The notes below the pieces were generated by a model. It worked only from the letters and a program-made list of their open reading frames with translations, was not told the DNA's origin and searched no databases. Positions 46,398 through 54,881 of a stretch of DNA of 64,000 nt are shown here, piece by piece. Each line of letters opens with the position of its first letter. The first letter of the stretch is position 1. The stretch spans positions 32,780 to 96,779 of the forward strand of contig NZ_BCSW01000009.1 of the NCBI RefSeq assembly GCF_001571065.1, in the 5' to 3' direction. The position numbers were made by a program, and so were the translations under genes. The DNA is from Dietzia cinnamea NBRC 102147. Its GTDB lineage: Bacteria > Actinomycetota > Actinomycetes > Mycobacteriales > Mycobacteriaceae.

Positions 46398-46431
46398 CCC
46401 ACCACCACGGAAGAGAAGGACACCCCCTGTA

Positions 46432-47247
46432 ATGGGAGATTTCGACGGCAAGGTCGTCTACATCACCGGTGTGGCCCGCGGCCAGGGCCGCAAGCACGCG
46501 ATCCGCTTCGCGCGCGAGGGCGCCAGGATCATCGGCCTGGACCTGTGTGACTCGCCGTCCGAGTACGTGAAGTACCGGGCCGCCACCGAGGACGACCTGG
46601 CCACCACCATCGAGCGCGTGGAGGCCGAGGGAGGGGAGATCCTCGCCGAGGTCGGTGACGTCCGCGACCTGGCGTTCCAGCAGGCCCTCGTGGCCCGCGG
46701 CTTGGAGCGCTTCGGTGGCCGCCTGGACGTGGTGATCGCCAACGCGGGCATCTGCAACTGGGGCAAGGTCTGGGAGCTCGACGAGCAGCAGTGGCAGGAC
46801 ACCCTCGACATCAACCTCACGGGGTACTGGAAGACGCTGCGTGCGGCGATCCCGCACATGCTCGACGCGGGTAACGGCGGCTCGATCATCCTGGTCAGCT
46901 CGGTGGCGGGCCTCAAGGCCATGCCGGTGCAGTCCCCGTACTCGGCCTCCAAGTACGGCGTGGTGGGCCTCGCGCAGACCGCCGCGAAGGAGCTCGGTGA
47001 GCACGGCATCCGGGTCAACACGATCCACCCCTACGGCGTGCGGACGCCGATGGGTGCCGAGGACCCCGACGCGCTCGAGGTGTTCAACAACATGCCGCAG
47101 TTCCTGCCGCATTTCACCCCGATCCTGGGCATGGGCATGGCCAGCACCGACGACATCTCCGACTCGGTGATGTTCCTCGCGTCGGACGCCTCGCGCACCA
47201 TCACCGCCTCGACCTTCACCGTCGACATGGGCGCGATCAAGGTCTGA
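46432..47247 (+). CDS. Mycofactocin-coupled SDR family oxidoreductase
   Basis: 271 residues. The NAD motif TGVARGQGRKHA is at residues 12-23, the catalytic Ser around 157, Tyr170 and Lys174 (YSASK). The insertion SPSEYVKYRAATEDDLATT after the beta-2 Asp is the mark of SDRs that keep tightly bound NADH and use mycofactocin as electron acceptor. Lying between mftD and mftE in the operon, it is a strong client candidate. GAAGAGAAGGA precedes the ATG. Substrate alcohol or ketone unknown. Confidence 0.9.
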   Translation: MGDFDGKVVYITGVARGQGRKHAIRFAREGARIIGLDLCDSPSEYVKYRAATEDDLATTIERVEAEGGEILAEVGDVRDLAFQQALVARGLERFGGRLDVVIANAGICNWGKVWELDEQQWQDTLDINLTGYWKTLRAAIPHMLDAGNGGSIILVSSVAGLKAMPVQSPYSASKYGVVGLAQTAAKELGEHGIRVNTIHPYGVRTPMGAEDPDALEVFNNMPQFLPHFTPILGMGMASTDDISDSVMFLASDASRTITASTFTVDMGAIKV

Positions 47248-47253
47248 CCCGAC

Positions 47254-47979
47254 ATGACGGGCGCGACCGGCGCGGACGGACGGCCGGGCGGCGGCGTGCT
47301 GGCGGTGCTGCCACTCGGGGCCACCGAGCAGCACGGTGCGCACCTGCCGCAGGAGACCGACACCCTCCTCGCGGAGGCCGCGGCCCGCGCCGTCGCCGAC
47401 GCGGCGGCCGGTGCCACGGCCCACGCGGCGACCGGCGACAACGTCCGCGTGCTCCCGGCCCTGGCCTACGGCTCGAGCGGGGAGCACCAGTCGTTCGCGG
47501 GGACCGTCTCCATCGGGACCGGGGCGCTCGCCGAGGTGCTCCTCGAGCTGGGCAGGTCCGTGTCCTCGTGGGCGGACCGACTGCTCGTGGTCAACGGTCA
47601 CGGCGGCAACGTCGACGCCCTCCGCCGCGCGGTCCCGCGGCTGCGCAGCGAGGGCCGCGACGCCGCCTGGCTGTCCTGCCGCACCGCCGAGGACGCCCGC
47701 GACACCCACGCCGGGCACGCCGAGACCTCGCTCATGCTGCACCTGCACGCGGACCTCGTCCGCACCGATCTCGCGACCCGGGGCTGTGTCCGGCCGCTGC
47801 CGCAGATCCTGCCCGCCGTGCGCGACGGCGGGGTCGCCGCGGTGAGCCCGTCCGGTGTCCTGGGGGATCCCACCACCGCCACGGCCGCGGACGGCGAGCG
47901 GCTGTGGGGTTCGCTGGTGGCCGACGCCCGCGCGCGCCTCGACGGGTGGCGCCCGGACGACGACGGGATGCTCCGATGA
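47254..47979 (+). CDS. mftE: Creatininase-family peptidase MftE
   Basis: 241 residues. Family features are LPLGATEQHGAHLPQETDT (metal ligands Glu and His) and VVNGHGGNVDALRR, plus HAGHAETSLML. MftE releases the modified Val-Tyr dipeptide from the MftA leader. It lies seven bases after the SDR gene, with its own ATG start, and overlaps mftF (ATGA). Confidence 0.94.
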   Translation: MTGATGADGRPGGGVLAVLPLGATEQHGAHLPQETDTLLAEAAARAVADAAAGATAHAATGDNVRVLPALAYGSSGEHQSFAGTVSIGTGALAEVLLELGRSVSSWADRLLVVNGHGGNVDALRRAVPRLRSEGRDAAWLSCRTAEDARDTHAGHAETSLMLHLHADLVRTDLATRGCVRPLPQILPAVRDGGVAAVSPSGVLGDPTTATAADGERLWGSLVADARARLDGWRPDDDGMLR

Positions 47980-49502
47980 GACCAGCCGGACACCGTGCGC
48001 CCTCACCTGCCCCGCCCGCCGCACCCACCCCGCCCGCCACCGACCGGCCGCACGTGCTGCTCGACCGCCGGACCCGGATCCTGCGACGCGGCGGCGTCGT
48101 GCGCGTCCTGGGCGGCGACCCGGTCACGCTCATCACGCCCGCGCCGTCGGTGGCGGGCCTCCTGGACGGGGGCCGGGCCGTCGCGACGGACACTCCCGCG
48201 GGGGCCGCGCTCGCCCGCGCTCTCACCGATCGCGGGATGGCCCATCCCGCCGGCCCGGTGTCGGCGGACCGCCCGCTGGACGGCGTCGCCGTAGTGGTCC
48301 CCGTCCGTGACGACGCGGACGGGGTCGCCGCCCTCGCGCGGACCCTCGCCCCCGAACTCGCGCGCGGCGTCCACCTCGTCGTCGTCGACGACGGCTCCAC
48401 CCCGCCGCTGACGGTGCCTCTCAGTCCCGCGCGGGCCCCCGATCCGCCCGTCACCGTCCTGCGCCACGACCGCTCCCGCGGCCCGGCGGCCGCGCGCAAC
48501 GCCGGCACGTCCGCGGCGGTCGCTTCCGGCGCCGAGGTGGTGGTGTACCTCGACGCCGACGTCCTCCCACTACCGGGCTGGCTCGACATCCTCCTCGCCC
48601 GCCTCGACGATCCGCTGGTCGCGGCGGTCGCGCCGCGCGTCGTCGCCGCCGAGCCCGGCCGGTTCTGGGTGCGCGGCTACGAGACGGCGCGCTCGGCGCT
48701 GGACATGGGGCCCGAACCGGCGCGGGTGAGGCCGCGAACGCGCGTGGCGTACGTGCCCAGTGCCGCGCTCGCGGTCCGCCCCGACCGGCTGCCCCCGGTC
48801 CCGGCCGGAGGGGGCACCGGACCGTTCGACGAACGCATGCACGTCGCGGAGGACGTGGACCTGTGCTGGCGCATCGACGACGCCGGGGGCCGGATCCGCT
48901 ACGAGCCCGCCGCCCGCGTCGCCCACCGCCACCGCACCGGGTTTCGCGCCCTGCTGACCCGCCGCGCCTACTACGGACGTGGAGCCGCACCTCTGGCAGC
49001 GCGGCACGGCGCCGACGTCGCGCCCGCCGTCGCCGCGCCGTGGTCGCTGGCCGTGGCGGTCGGGGTATGGAGCGCGAGCCCGCTCGGCACGGTGGTCGCG
49101 CTCGGCGCGGTGGCCAGGGCGTGGTGGCGGACGCGCGCGCTGACCGGCGACGGACGCGCGGCCGCCGAGCTCGTCGCCCGCGGCGCCGGGGCCTCGATCA
49201 GGCAGCTGCCGGAGGCGTTACTACGCCCGTATGGGCCGGTCACCGCGACCGCGCTGGCGCTCACCGCCGGGTCGCGGGGCCGGATCGCGCGGGCGCTGCG
49301 CCGGCGCCTCGCGGTCGCGGCCGCCGCGGAGGGGCTGTGGCACTGGTGGAGCGCGCGGGAACCGGGCCGATGGCCGGCCGACGAGCCGGTCGGGCACGTC
49401 CTGCTGCACCGCCTGGACGACCTGGCCTACGGCGCGGGGGTCTGGCGCTCTGCGGTGACGGAGCGCTCCCCGGCCGCCCTGCGCCCGGAACTCACGCGAT
49501 GA
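47976..49502 (+). CDS. mftF: Glycosyltransferase MftF
   Basis: 508 residues from ATG 47976; readings from 47568 are inside mftE. The GT2 motifs are VVPVRDDADGV, VVVDDGS, RNAGTSAAVA and YLDADVLP, with the acceptor-side motif EDVDLCWRI. A hydrophobic stretch near residues 350-390 may contact the membrane. MftF adds the oligoglucose chain to the cofactor core. The first 30 residues are Pro/Ala-rich. It overlaps both neighbours by four bases. Confidence 0.93.
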   Translation: MRPAGHRAPSPAPPAAPTPPATDRPHVLLDRRTRILRRGGVVRVLGGDPVTLITPAPSVAGLLDGGRAVATDTPAGAALARALTDRGMAHPAGPVSADRPLDGVAVVVPVRDDADGVAALARTLAPELARGVHLVVVDDGSTPPLTVPLSPARAPDPPVTVLRHDRSRGPAAARNAGTSAAVASGAEVVVYLDADVLPLPGWLDILLARLDDPLVAAVAPRVVAAEPGRFWVRGYETARSALDMGPEPARVRPRTRVAYVPSAALAVRPDRLPPVPAGGGTGPFDERMHVAEDVDLCWRIDDAGGRIRYEPAARVAHRHRTGFRALLTRRAYYGRGAAPLAARHGADVAPAVAAPWSLAVAVGVWSASPLGTVVALGAVARAWWRTRALTGDGRAAAELVARGAGASIRQLPEALLRPYGPVTATALALTAGSRGRIARALRRRLAVAAAAEGLWHWWSAREPGRWPADEPVGHVLLHRLDDLAYGAGVWRSAVTERSPAALRPELTR

Positions 49503-50818
49503 CCGGCGGCCCGGGCGGGGACGCCGATGTCGTGGTGGTCGGTGCGGGCGCCGCCGGGTGTGTGGTGGCCCGGCGGCTCGCCGACGCCGGCGCGGACGTC
49601 CTGTTGCTCGAGGCCGGTACGGCCGCCGCCACCCCGCTCGCGGGCCTGCTCGACATCGGCCCCGGCTCCCGCGTGGTCGCACGCCACCCCGCCACGCTCG
49701 GGGACACGGCCCTTGAGCTGCCCCGCGGCCGGGCGGTCGGCGGGTCGGGCGCGGTGAACGGGGGGTACTGCGCGCCGGCCCGGCCGGCGGATCTCGAGGC
49801 GTGGGGACAGGGCTGGCCCCGGCGCTACGCGGTGGGGTTGGCGCGGGCGGCCGAGCGCCTGCGCCCCCGCCTGGCGCCGATGGGGCCGGTCGCCGCGTGG
49901 GTCGCCGCCGCGTTCCCCGGACGCGTAGCGGCCGTCCCGCAGGCGCGCAGCGACGGGCGGAGGGTGACGGCGTTCGACGCGTGGGACCCCGCCGGCGCTG
50001 GCGTGCGGGTACGCACCGGTGCCGCGGTACGTGAACTGTCGTGGGCGGGCGGGGCCGTCGGCGGAACGGGAGGCGCCCGGCGGTGTGTGGGCGTGGTCCT
50101 CGACGACGACGAGGCGATCGCCGCCCGCCAGGTGGTGCTGTGCGCAGGGACGATCGGGACGACCGTTCTCCTGCTGGGCTCCGGCATCGACCGGGCCGGC
50201 GGGCACCCCGTGGGCCACAGGGTGCAGGAGCATCCCGAACTGTTGCTGGACGTGCCCGCGGGCTTGACCGCCGTGGCTGACGCCGGGCTAGGCGCGGGGG
50301 CGGGCGCCGGGCCCGACGCGGCCGGCGGGCTGCCGCCCCTGCTCTCCCACGTGGTGCGGCTCGACCTCCCTGTGCGGGAGCGCGGGTGGGTGCCGGAGAT
50401 CGAGGTGCGCCCCTACGCGGTCCCGATGCACCGCGCGATCCCCGGCCTCGGCGAGGTGCCGCACCGTATCGGGGTGGCACTGATGAACCCCCTCGGACGG
50501 GGGCGGGTGCACGCCGACGGGAGCGTGGACCTCCCGGACGACCCGGGCGACGCGACGGCGCTGGCCGAGGCGACGGCGTTCGTGGCGGAACGCCTGGGCA
50601 TCGACGGCACCGTCACCCGCTCGACCTCCCACCACCTGTCGGGCGCGGCGCGGGTCGGGGAGGTGCTCGACGACTCCGGTCGGGTGCTCGGGGTGGAGGG
50701 AGTGCGGGTGGCCGACGCGTCGGTCCTGCCGTCGCTGCCGCTATGCGGTCCGTATTACACCGTCCTGGCGGTGGCCGAGGACCTCGCCGCGCGGATGGTC
50801 GCCGAGCGGGCGTGGTAG
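49499..50818 (+). CDS. mftG: GMC-family oxidoreductase MftG
   Basis: 439 residues from ATG 49499, overlapping mftF. It carries the FAD motif VVVVGAGAAGCVVARRL at residues 10-27, GRAVGGSGAVNGG and the C-terminal active-site pair around STSHHLSGAARVG. In mycobacteria MftG passes electrons from reduced mycofactocin to the respiratory chain. At 439 residues it is compact for a GMC enzyme. Ala/Gly-rich insertions (GLGAGAGAGPDAAGG) are unusual. Confidence 0.93.
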   Translation: MTGGPGGDADVVVVGAGAAGCVVARRLADAGADVLLLEAGTAAATPLAGLLDIGPGSRVVARHPATLGDTALELPRGRAVGGSGAVNGGYCAPARPADLEAWGQGWPRRYAVGLARAAERLRPRLAPMGPVAAWVAAAFPGRVAAVPQARSDGRRVTAFDAWDPAGAGVRVRTGAAVRELSWAGGAVGGTGGARRCVGVVLDDDEAIAARQVVLCAGTIGTTVLLLGSGIDRAGGHPVGHRVQEHPELLLDVPAGLTAVADAGLGAGAGAGPDAAGGLPPLLSHVVRLDLPVRERGWVPEIEVRPYAVPMHRAIPGLGEVPHRIGVALMNPLGRGRVHADGSVDLPDDPGDATALAEATAFVAERLGIDGTVTRSTSHHLSGAARVGEVLDDSGRVLGVEGVRVADASVLPSLPLCGPYYTVLAVAEDLAARMVAERAW

Positions 50819-50826
50819 AACACAGA

Positions 50827-50840
50827 TAGAACACGTTCCA
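50827..50840. promoter_or_regulatory. KstR-like operator box 1
   Basis: TAGAACACGTTCCA fits the pattern TnnAACnnGTTnnA reported for the sterol regulator KstR. It lies between mftG and the alpha/beta hydrolase. A partial direct copy TAGAACACAG starts ten bases earlier inside the mftG stop. The same box occurs at 52417 and 52471. Confidence 0.45.
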
Positions 50841-50873
50841 CCGAGAGGGTGGGCGGCGGCCCGGGAGGCGCGC

Positions 50874-51785
50874 ATGCCGAGTACTGAGACCACCGTCGAG
50901 CCACAGCAGTTCGCGGTCGAGCGCGAGGACGGCGTCCGGCTGGTCGGCGAGGTCTGGGAGCCGCACGGACCGGACGGCCGGCCCACCGAGCCCGTCGACG
51001 AGATCCTCATGCTCCACGGCGGTGCGCAGACCCGCCACGCCTGGAGCCGGGCCTCCCGCCGCCTGGCCGCCGAGGGTTACCGCGTCACCGCGATGGATGC
51101 GCGCGGACACGGGGACAGCGACTGGGACCCGGAGGGTGACTACGACATCCATCGCCTCGCCGCCGATCTCGAGGCGATCGTCGCAGAGCGGTTCCCCGAG
51201 CGGCGTCCGGTCGTCGTCGGTGCGTCGCTCGGCGGGATGACCGCGATGCTCTCGCTGGGCACCGGCAAGGACGTCGCCCGCGCGCTCGTCCTGGTCGACG
51301 TCACCCCCAGGCTCGAGGCCGCGGGCGTCGAGAGGGTGGGGGAGTTCATGCGGTCCGGGTTCGACGGGTTCGCGAGTCTCGAGGAGGCCGCCGACGCGAT
51401 CGCCGCCTACCAGCCCCACCGCAAGCGGCCCCCGAACCCCGAGGGACTGCGCAAGAACCTGCGGCTGCGCGAGGACGGGCGCTGGCACTGGCACTGGGAC
51501 CCGCAGTTCGCCGGCGGGGCCTCCGCCGACAACGCCGAGATCGGCAACGCCTTCTTCGAGGAGCTCGTCCCGAGGATCACCCAGCCCACCCTGCTCATCC
51601 GCGGGTCGGCCTCGGACATCGTCAGCGACGACTCCGTGCAGCATCTGCTCGAGCTGCTCCCGCACGCCCACACCACGGAGGTCGCCGACGCCGGTCACAT
51701 GGTCGCCGGCGACGACAACGCCGTCTTCCTCGACCAGCTCGAGTGGTTCCTGGCCGAGGTGCTCGATTCGCCGCCCCTCCGCTGA
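50874..51785 (+). CDS. Alpha/beta hydrolase
   Basis: 303 residues, cytosolic (no signal). The oxyanion segment LMLHGGAQTRHAW, the nucleophile Ser in VGASLGGM (about residue 105), an acid candidate in LIRGSASDIVSDD and His in DAGHMVAGDD form the triad. It resembles hydrolases of the epoxide-hydrolase/lactonase group. The substrate is unknown; the sterol-type operator box and mycofactocin neighbours suggest alcohol or sterol-related breakdown. GGGAGGCGCGC precedes the ATG. Confidence 0.82.
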   Translation: MPSTETTVEPQQFAVEREDGVRLVGEVWEPHGPDGRPTEPVDEILMLHGGAQTRHAWSRASRRLAAEGYRVTAMDARGHGDSDWDPEGDYDIHRLAADLEAIVAERFPERRPVVVGASLGGMTAMLSLGTGKDVARALVLVDVTPRLEAAGVERVGEFMRSGFDGFASLEEAADAIAAYQPHRKRPPNPEGLRKNLRLREDGRWHWHWDPQFAGGASADNAEIGNAFFEELVPRITQPTLLIRGSASDIVSDDSVQHLLELLPHAHTTEVADAGHMVAGDDNAVFLDQLEWFLAEVLDSPPLR

Positions 51786-51862
51786 GTCCCCGACGAGCCG
51801 CGGCGCGGGGGCGTCCGGGGAATAACCCCACTCCGTGTACGTTGCCCTGGATGAGCGGTCGT

Positions 51863-51882
51863 CGATACCCGTCCGGGTATCG
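51863..51882. promoter_or_regulatory. Inverted repeat upstream of the thioredoxin gene
   Basis: CGATACCCG-TC-CGGGTATCG is a perfect 9-bp inverted repeat. The ATACCC/GGGTAT half-sites resemble operators of CsoR/CstR-type copper or persulfide sensors. TAGGCT (51920-51925) is a likely -10, so the repeat lies about 45 bases upstream of it, rather far for simple repression. Confidence 0.45.
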
Positions 51883-51979
51883 GTGGCCGGGGAATCTCGT
51901 CGCCGGCCCGCGCGATCCGTAGGCTGGCGACAAGCAGACGGGTCGAGAGTCGCCCCGTACGCGCAAGGAGGGCATTCGT

Positions 51980-52363
51980 ATGAGCACCGTCGACATCACG
52001 ACCGCCGAGTTCGAGAAGACCGTCACCGAGAACGACATCGTCCTGGTGGACTTCTGGGCCGAGTGGTGTGGCCCGTGCAAGGCCTTCGGCCCGGTCTACG
52101 AGAAGGTGTCGGGCAAGCACCCCGAGGTGACCTTCGCGAAGGTCGACACCGACGCCGAGCAGCAGCTCGGTGCGATGCTGCAGATCCAGTCGATCCCGAC
52201 GCTGATGGCGTTCCGTGAGGGCATCGCCGTCTTCCGTCACTCGGGTGCGATCCCGGAGCAGGCCCTGGACGACCTGGTCGAGCAGATCAAGGGACTCGAC
52301 ATGGACGAGGTCCGCAAGGCCGTCGAGGAGGCGCAGGCCCAGCAGGGCGACGCCCAGGCCTGA
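51980..52363 (+). CDS. Thioredoxin-fold protein
   Basis: 127 residues. The active site is WCGPC with Cys30 and Cys33, and the cis-Pro is in SIPTLMAF. It is longer than classical thioredoxin (about 108 residues) by a Glu/Gln-rich helical tail. It could be the general thioredoxin or a specialised one; no thioredoxin reductase is adjacent. CAAGGAGGG precedes the ATG. It sits between the hydrolase and alcohol dehydrogenase genes. Confidence 0.92.
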   Translation: MSTVDITTAEFEKTVTENDIVLVDFWAEWCGPCKAFGPVYEKVSGKHPEVTFAKVDTDAEQQLGAMLQIQSIPTLMAFREGIAVFRHSGAIPEQALDDLVEQIKGLDMDEVRKAVEEAQAQQGDAQA

Positions 52364-52416
52364 ATCCCCGCGCGCGGATCCGGGACCTCTGGTCCGCACC
52401 GCGCTCCCTCCGGGGG

Positions 52417-52430
52417 GAGAACACGTTCTT
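52417..52430. promoter_or_regulatory. KstR-like operator box 2
   Basis: GAGAACACGTTCTT keeps the AACnnGTT core of the box at 50827 but not its outer T and A. It lies 95 bases before the alcohol dehydrogenase gene, 54 bases from box 3. Confidence 0.4.
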
Positions 52431-52470
52431 GTAGCCACCCCACAGATGTCAGAACCGGGGTTAGTGTGAC

Positions 52471-52484
52471 GAGAACACGTTCCA
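52471..52484. promoter_or_regulatory. KstR-like operator box 3
   Basis: GAGAACACGTTCCA shares 13 of 14 bases with box 1 and lies 41 bases before the alcohol dehydrogenase start. With box 2 it brackets the probable promoter (TAGTGT at 52462-52467 is a weak -10 candidate). Confidence 0.45.
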
Positions 52485-52524
52485 GTGACGGTGATTACCA
52501 CCGTCGCGCCCGGAGGGAGTCGCA

Positions 52525-53646
52525 GTGAAGACCAAGGCCGTAATCGCCCGTGAGCTCGGCAAGCCGTTCGAGATCGTCGAGGCCGAGCTCGACGGACCCC
52601 ACTTCGGTGAGGTGCTGGTCAAGTGGAAGGTCGCCGGCCTGTGCCACTCGGACCTGCACATGCGGACCGGGGACCTGCCCGGTCGGCTCCCGATCGTCCT
52701 GGGGCACGAGGGTGCGGGCGTGGTCGAGGCCGTCGGTGAGGGGGTCACCCACGTCCAGCCCGGTGACCACGTGGTGGGCTCGTTCATCCCCGCGTGCGGC
52801 AAGTGCCCGGCGTGTGCCCGTGGCATGTCCAACCTCTGCGACGGCGGCCTGAACGGCACCTTCGGCGTCATGGCCGACGGCCGGTACCCCTTCGCCCTGG
52901 ACAATGGCGAGACCGCCGGCGCCATGTGCACGCTCGGAACGTTCTCCCAGTACACCGTCGCCAACATGAACTCGGTGGTCAAGATCCAGGACTGGATCCC
53001 CTTCGAGGTCGCCGCGCTCGTCGGCTGCGGTGTCACCACGGGGTGGGGCTCGGCGGTCTACTCCGCCGACGTCAAGGCCGGAGACACCGTCGTGGTCTTC
53101 GGCATCGGTGGCATCGGCATCAACGCGATCCAGGGCGCCAGGCACGCCGGCGCCCGCTTCATCCTCGCGATCGACACCGACGAGACCAAGCTCGCCAAGG
53201 CCAGAGAGTTCGGTGCCACCCACGTCTACACGGACGTCGAGCAGGCCAAGGCAGAGCTGCCCGGGTTGACCTGGGGCCTCATGGCGGAGAAGGCCATCAT
53301 CACGATCGGCGTGGCCGACGCCAAGGTCACCGCCGACGCCGTCGACATGGTCGGCAAGCGCGGTGTCGTGGTGCTCACCTCGATGGGCGGCCTCGACAAC
53401 CAGTCGATCACCCTCACCGGACTGTTCGTCTCCCAGTACGAGAAGGTCATCAAGGGGTCGCTCTTCGGGTCGGCCAACGCGTTCCACGACATCCCCAACA
53501 TCCTGCGTCTGTGGGACGAGAAGCAGCTCAAGCTCGACGAGCTCGTCACCCACCGCTTCACCCTCGACCAGGTCAACGAGGGCTACGAGATGATGGAGGC
53601 GGGCGGCGAGGGCATGGTGCGCGGCATCATCGTGCACGAGGACTGA
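52525..53646 (+). CDS. Zinc-dependent alcohol dehydrogenase, NDMA-dependent (mycofactocin-linked) type
   Basis: 373 residues, GTG start with GGAGGGAGTCGC upstream. The catalytic zinc ligands are Cys40, His61 and Glu62. The structural zinc uses Cys91, Cys94, Cys97 and Cys105. The NAD motif is FGIGGIGINAIQGA. The opening MKTKAVIARELGKPFEI and the AGLCHSDLHMRTGDLP segment match the NDMA-dependent methanol/alcohol dehydrogenase group, whose NADH stays bound and is reoxidised by mycofactocin. Substrate unknown; primary or sterol-derived alcohols are plausible. Confidence 0.88.
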   Translation: MKTKAVIARELGKPFEIVEAELDGPHFGEVLVKWKVAGLCHSDLHMRTGDLPGRLPIVLGHEGAGVVEAVGEGVTHVQPGDHVVGSFIPACGKCPACARGMSNLCDGGLNGTFGVMADGRYPFALDNGETAGAMCTLGTFSQYTVANMNSVVKIQDWIPFEVAALVGCGVTTGWGSAVYSADVKAGDTVVVFGIGGIGINAIQGARHAGARFILAIDTDETKLAKAREFGATHVYTDVEQAKAELPGLTWGLMAEKAIITIGVADAKVTADAVDMVGKRGVVVLTSMGGLDNQSITLTGLFVSQYEKVIKGSLFGSANAFHDIPNILRLWDEKQLKLDELVTHRFTLDQVNEGYEMMEAGGEGMVRGIIVHED

Positions 53647-53676
53647 CCGCGGCGGCCCACGACCCGGACCTACACC

Positions 53677-53690
53677 GACCCCGCGGGGTC
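53677..53690 (+). terminator. Short palindrome after the alcohol dehydrogenase gene
   Basis: GACCCCGCGGGGTC is a 14-base perfect palindrome 31 bases after the stop. As RNA it gives a 5-bp stem with a four-base loop, a weak terminator at best. Confidence 0.35.
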
Positions 53691-53730
53691 TGGCGTTCCG
53701 GGCCCTCCCATCAGGCACCCGGTCGCTGGG

Positions 53731-53736
53731 TAATCT
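53731..53736 (+). promoter_or_regulatory. -10 element of a leaderless transcript
   Basis: TAATCT at 53731-53736 ends seven bases before the A of the ATG at 53743, so transcription should start on the start codon itself. No Shine-Dalgarno sequence is seen before the gene. Confidence 0.6.
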
Positions 53737-53742
53737 GAGGCC

Positions 53743-54363
53743 ATGGATCCGGAGCAGGACAACGACCCCAGAGCACTGGCCCAACGGCGACTGGAGGCGA
53801 TGGTGGGGCGCGGTGAGCTCTCGCTCGCCGAGTTCTCCGACCGCGCCGCCCAGATCTGGGCGGCCACCTGCCCCGCCGAACTCGAGGTGGCGCTGAGCGG
53901 ACTGCCCGCCGGGTCCGACCCGGCCGCCCCGCCCGCCGCGCACCGCCCGGGCCCGCCGGCCCCCCGCCCCGGCGCCGCCATCGTCGTGGACGAGGGCCAG
54001 AAGACCACCTCGATCTTTGACACCCTCAAGCGCGAGGGGAGATGGATGCTGCCGGACGACTACCGGCTCACCTCGTGGATGGGGGAGATCTACCTCGACG
54101 CCCGCGAGGCCGTCGTCGACCGCCCCCGCACCCACCTCCAGCTGGACCTGTGGGCCGCCAACGCCCGGGTGCTGCTCCCGCCGGGCGTCTCGGTCACGAT
54201 CACCGGGAACCGGACGATGACCGATCTCAAGATCGACGAGGGGCGCTACGAGGTCCACGGCGGCCCGCATCTGGACATCGAGATCAACGGCTTCATGGCC
54301 AACGCCAAGATCAAGATCCTCGCCGCGGGGGAGAAGATCCCCAAGACCTGGAAGTGGTTCTAG
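53743..54363 (+). CDS. DUF1707-domain protein
   Basis: 206 residues, cytosolic. Residues 1-55 form the DUF1707 (SHOCT-like) domain with ALAQRRLEAMVGRGELSLAEFSDR and AAQIWAATCPAELEV. After a Pro-rich linker (about 60-80), the C-terminal 120 residues resemble the beta-rich domain often paired with it, ending KTWKWF. Function unknown; such proteins occur widely in actinobacteria. Probably translated from a leaderless mRNA. Its stop overlaps the folA stop on the other strand. Confidence 0.8.
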   Translation: MDPEQDNDPRALAQRRLEAMVGRGELSLAEFSDRAAQIWAATCPAELEVALSGLPAGSDPAAPPAAHRPGPPAPRPGAAIVVDEGQKTTSIFDTLKREGRWMLPDDYRLTSWMGEIYLDAREAVVDRPRTHLQLDLWAANARVLLPPGVSVTITGNRTMTDLKIDEGRYEVHGGPHLDIEINGFMANAKIKILAAGEKIPKTWKWF

Positions 54364-54872
54364 CGCTCCCGGCGACGCCACACGGTGTGCCGGTGCCGCA
54401 CCTCGTCGTCGTACCCGTCGACGCGGCTCCGTGGATCGGTGATCCACTCGCCGACCTCCACCCGCTCCCACGCCGCGTCCAACGTGGGCGCCAGCACGGT
54501 CCCGGGCGCGTCGGCGTCGATCTCGGTCACCAGGCACTCGTCGGCCGCGGGCAGCGCGGCGGCGTAGACCTGACCGCCGCCCATCACGACCGCGTCGCGG
54601 CCCGCCGAGGCCAACGCGGCGTCCACCGACCCGGCGCGCTCGGCGCCGTCGGCCGCCCACCCGGGGTCCCGCGTGCACACGATGTTGCGGCGTCCCGGCA
54701 GAGGGCGGAAGCGCTCCGGCAGAGAGTCCCACGTCGCGCGGCCCATCACCACGGGGCGGCCGACGGTGGCCTGCTTGAAGAAGGCCAGGTCCTCGGGGAT
54801 ATGCCACGGCATATCCCGGCCGTCACCGATCACCCCGCCGCGGGCCTGCGCCCACACCATCCGCACCGCCAC
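54360..54872 (-). CDS. folA: Dihydrofolate reductase
   Basis: Reduces dihydrofolate with NADPH, 170 residues from GTG 54872; ATG 54860 (start MVWAQARGG) is a good alternative and closer to the family start. Motifs are WAQARGGVIGDGRDMPWHIPED, VVMGRATWDSLP and VMGGGQVYAAAL. It is nine bases after thyA on the minus strand, so the dihydrofolate produced by ThyA is recycled by the next gene. Tail-to-tail overlap with DUF1707 by four bases. Confidence 0.96.
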   Translation of the reverse strand: MAVRMVWAQARGGVIGDGRDMPWHIPEDLAFFKQATVGRPVVMGRATWDSLPERFRPLPGRRNIVCTRDPGWAADGAERAGSVDAALASAGRDAVVMGGGQVYAAALPAADECLVTEIDADAPGTVLAPTLDAAWERVEVGEWITDPRSRVDGYDDEVRHRHTVWRRRER

Positions 54873-54881
54873 GGCGCCGGC

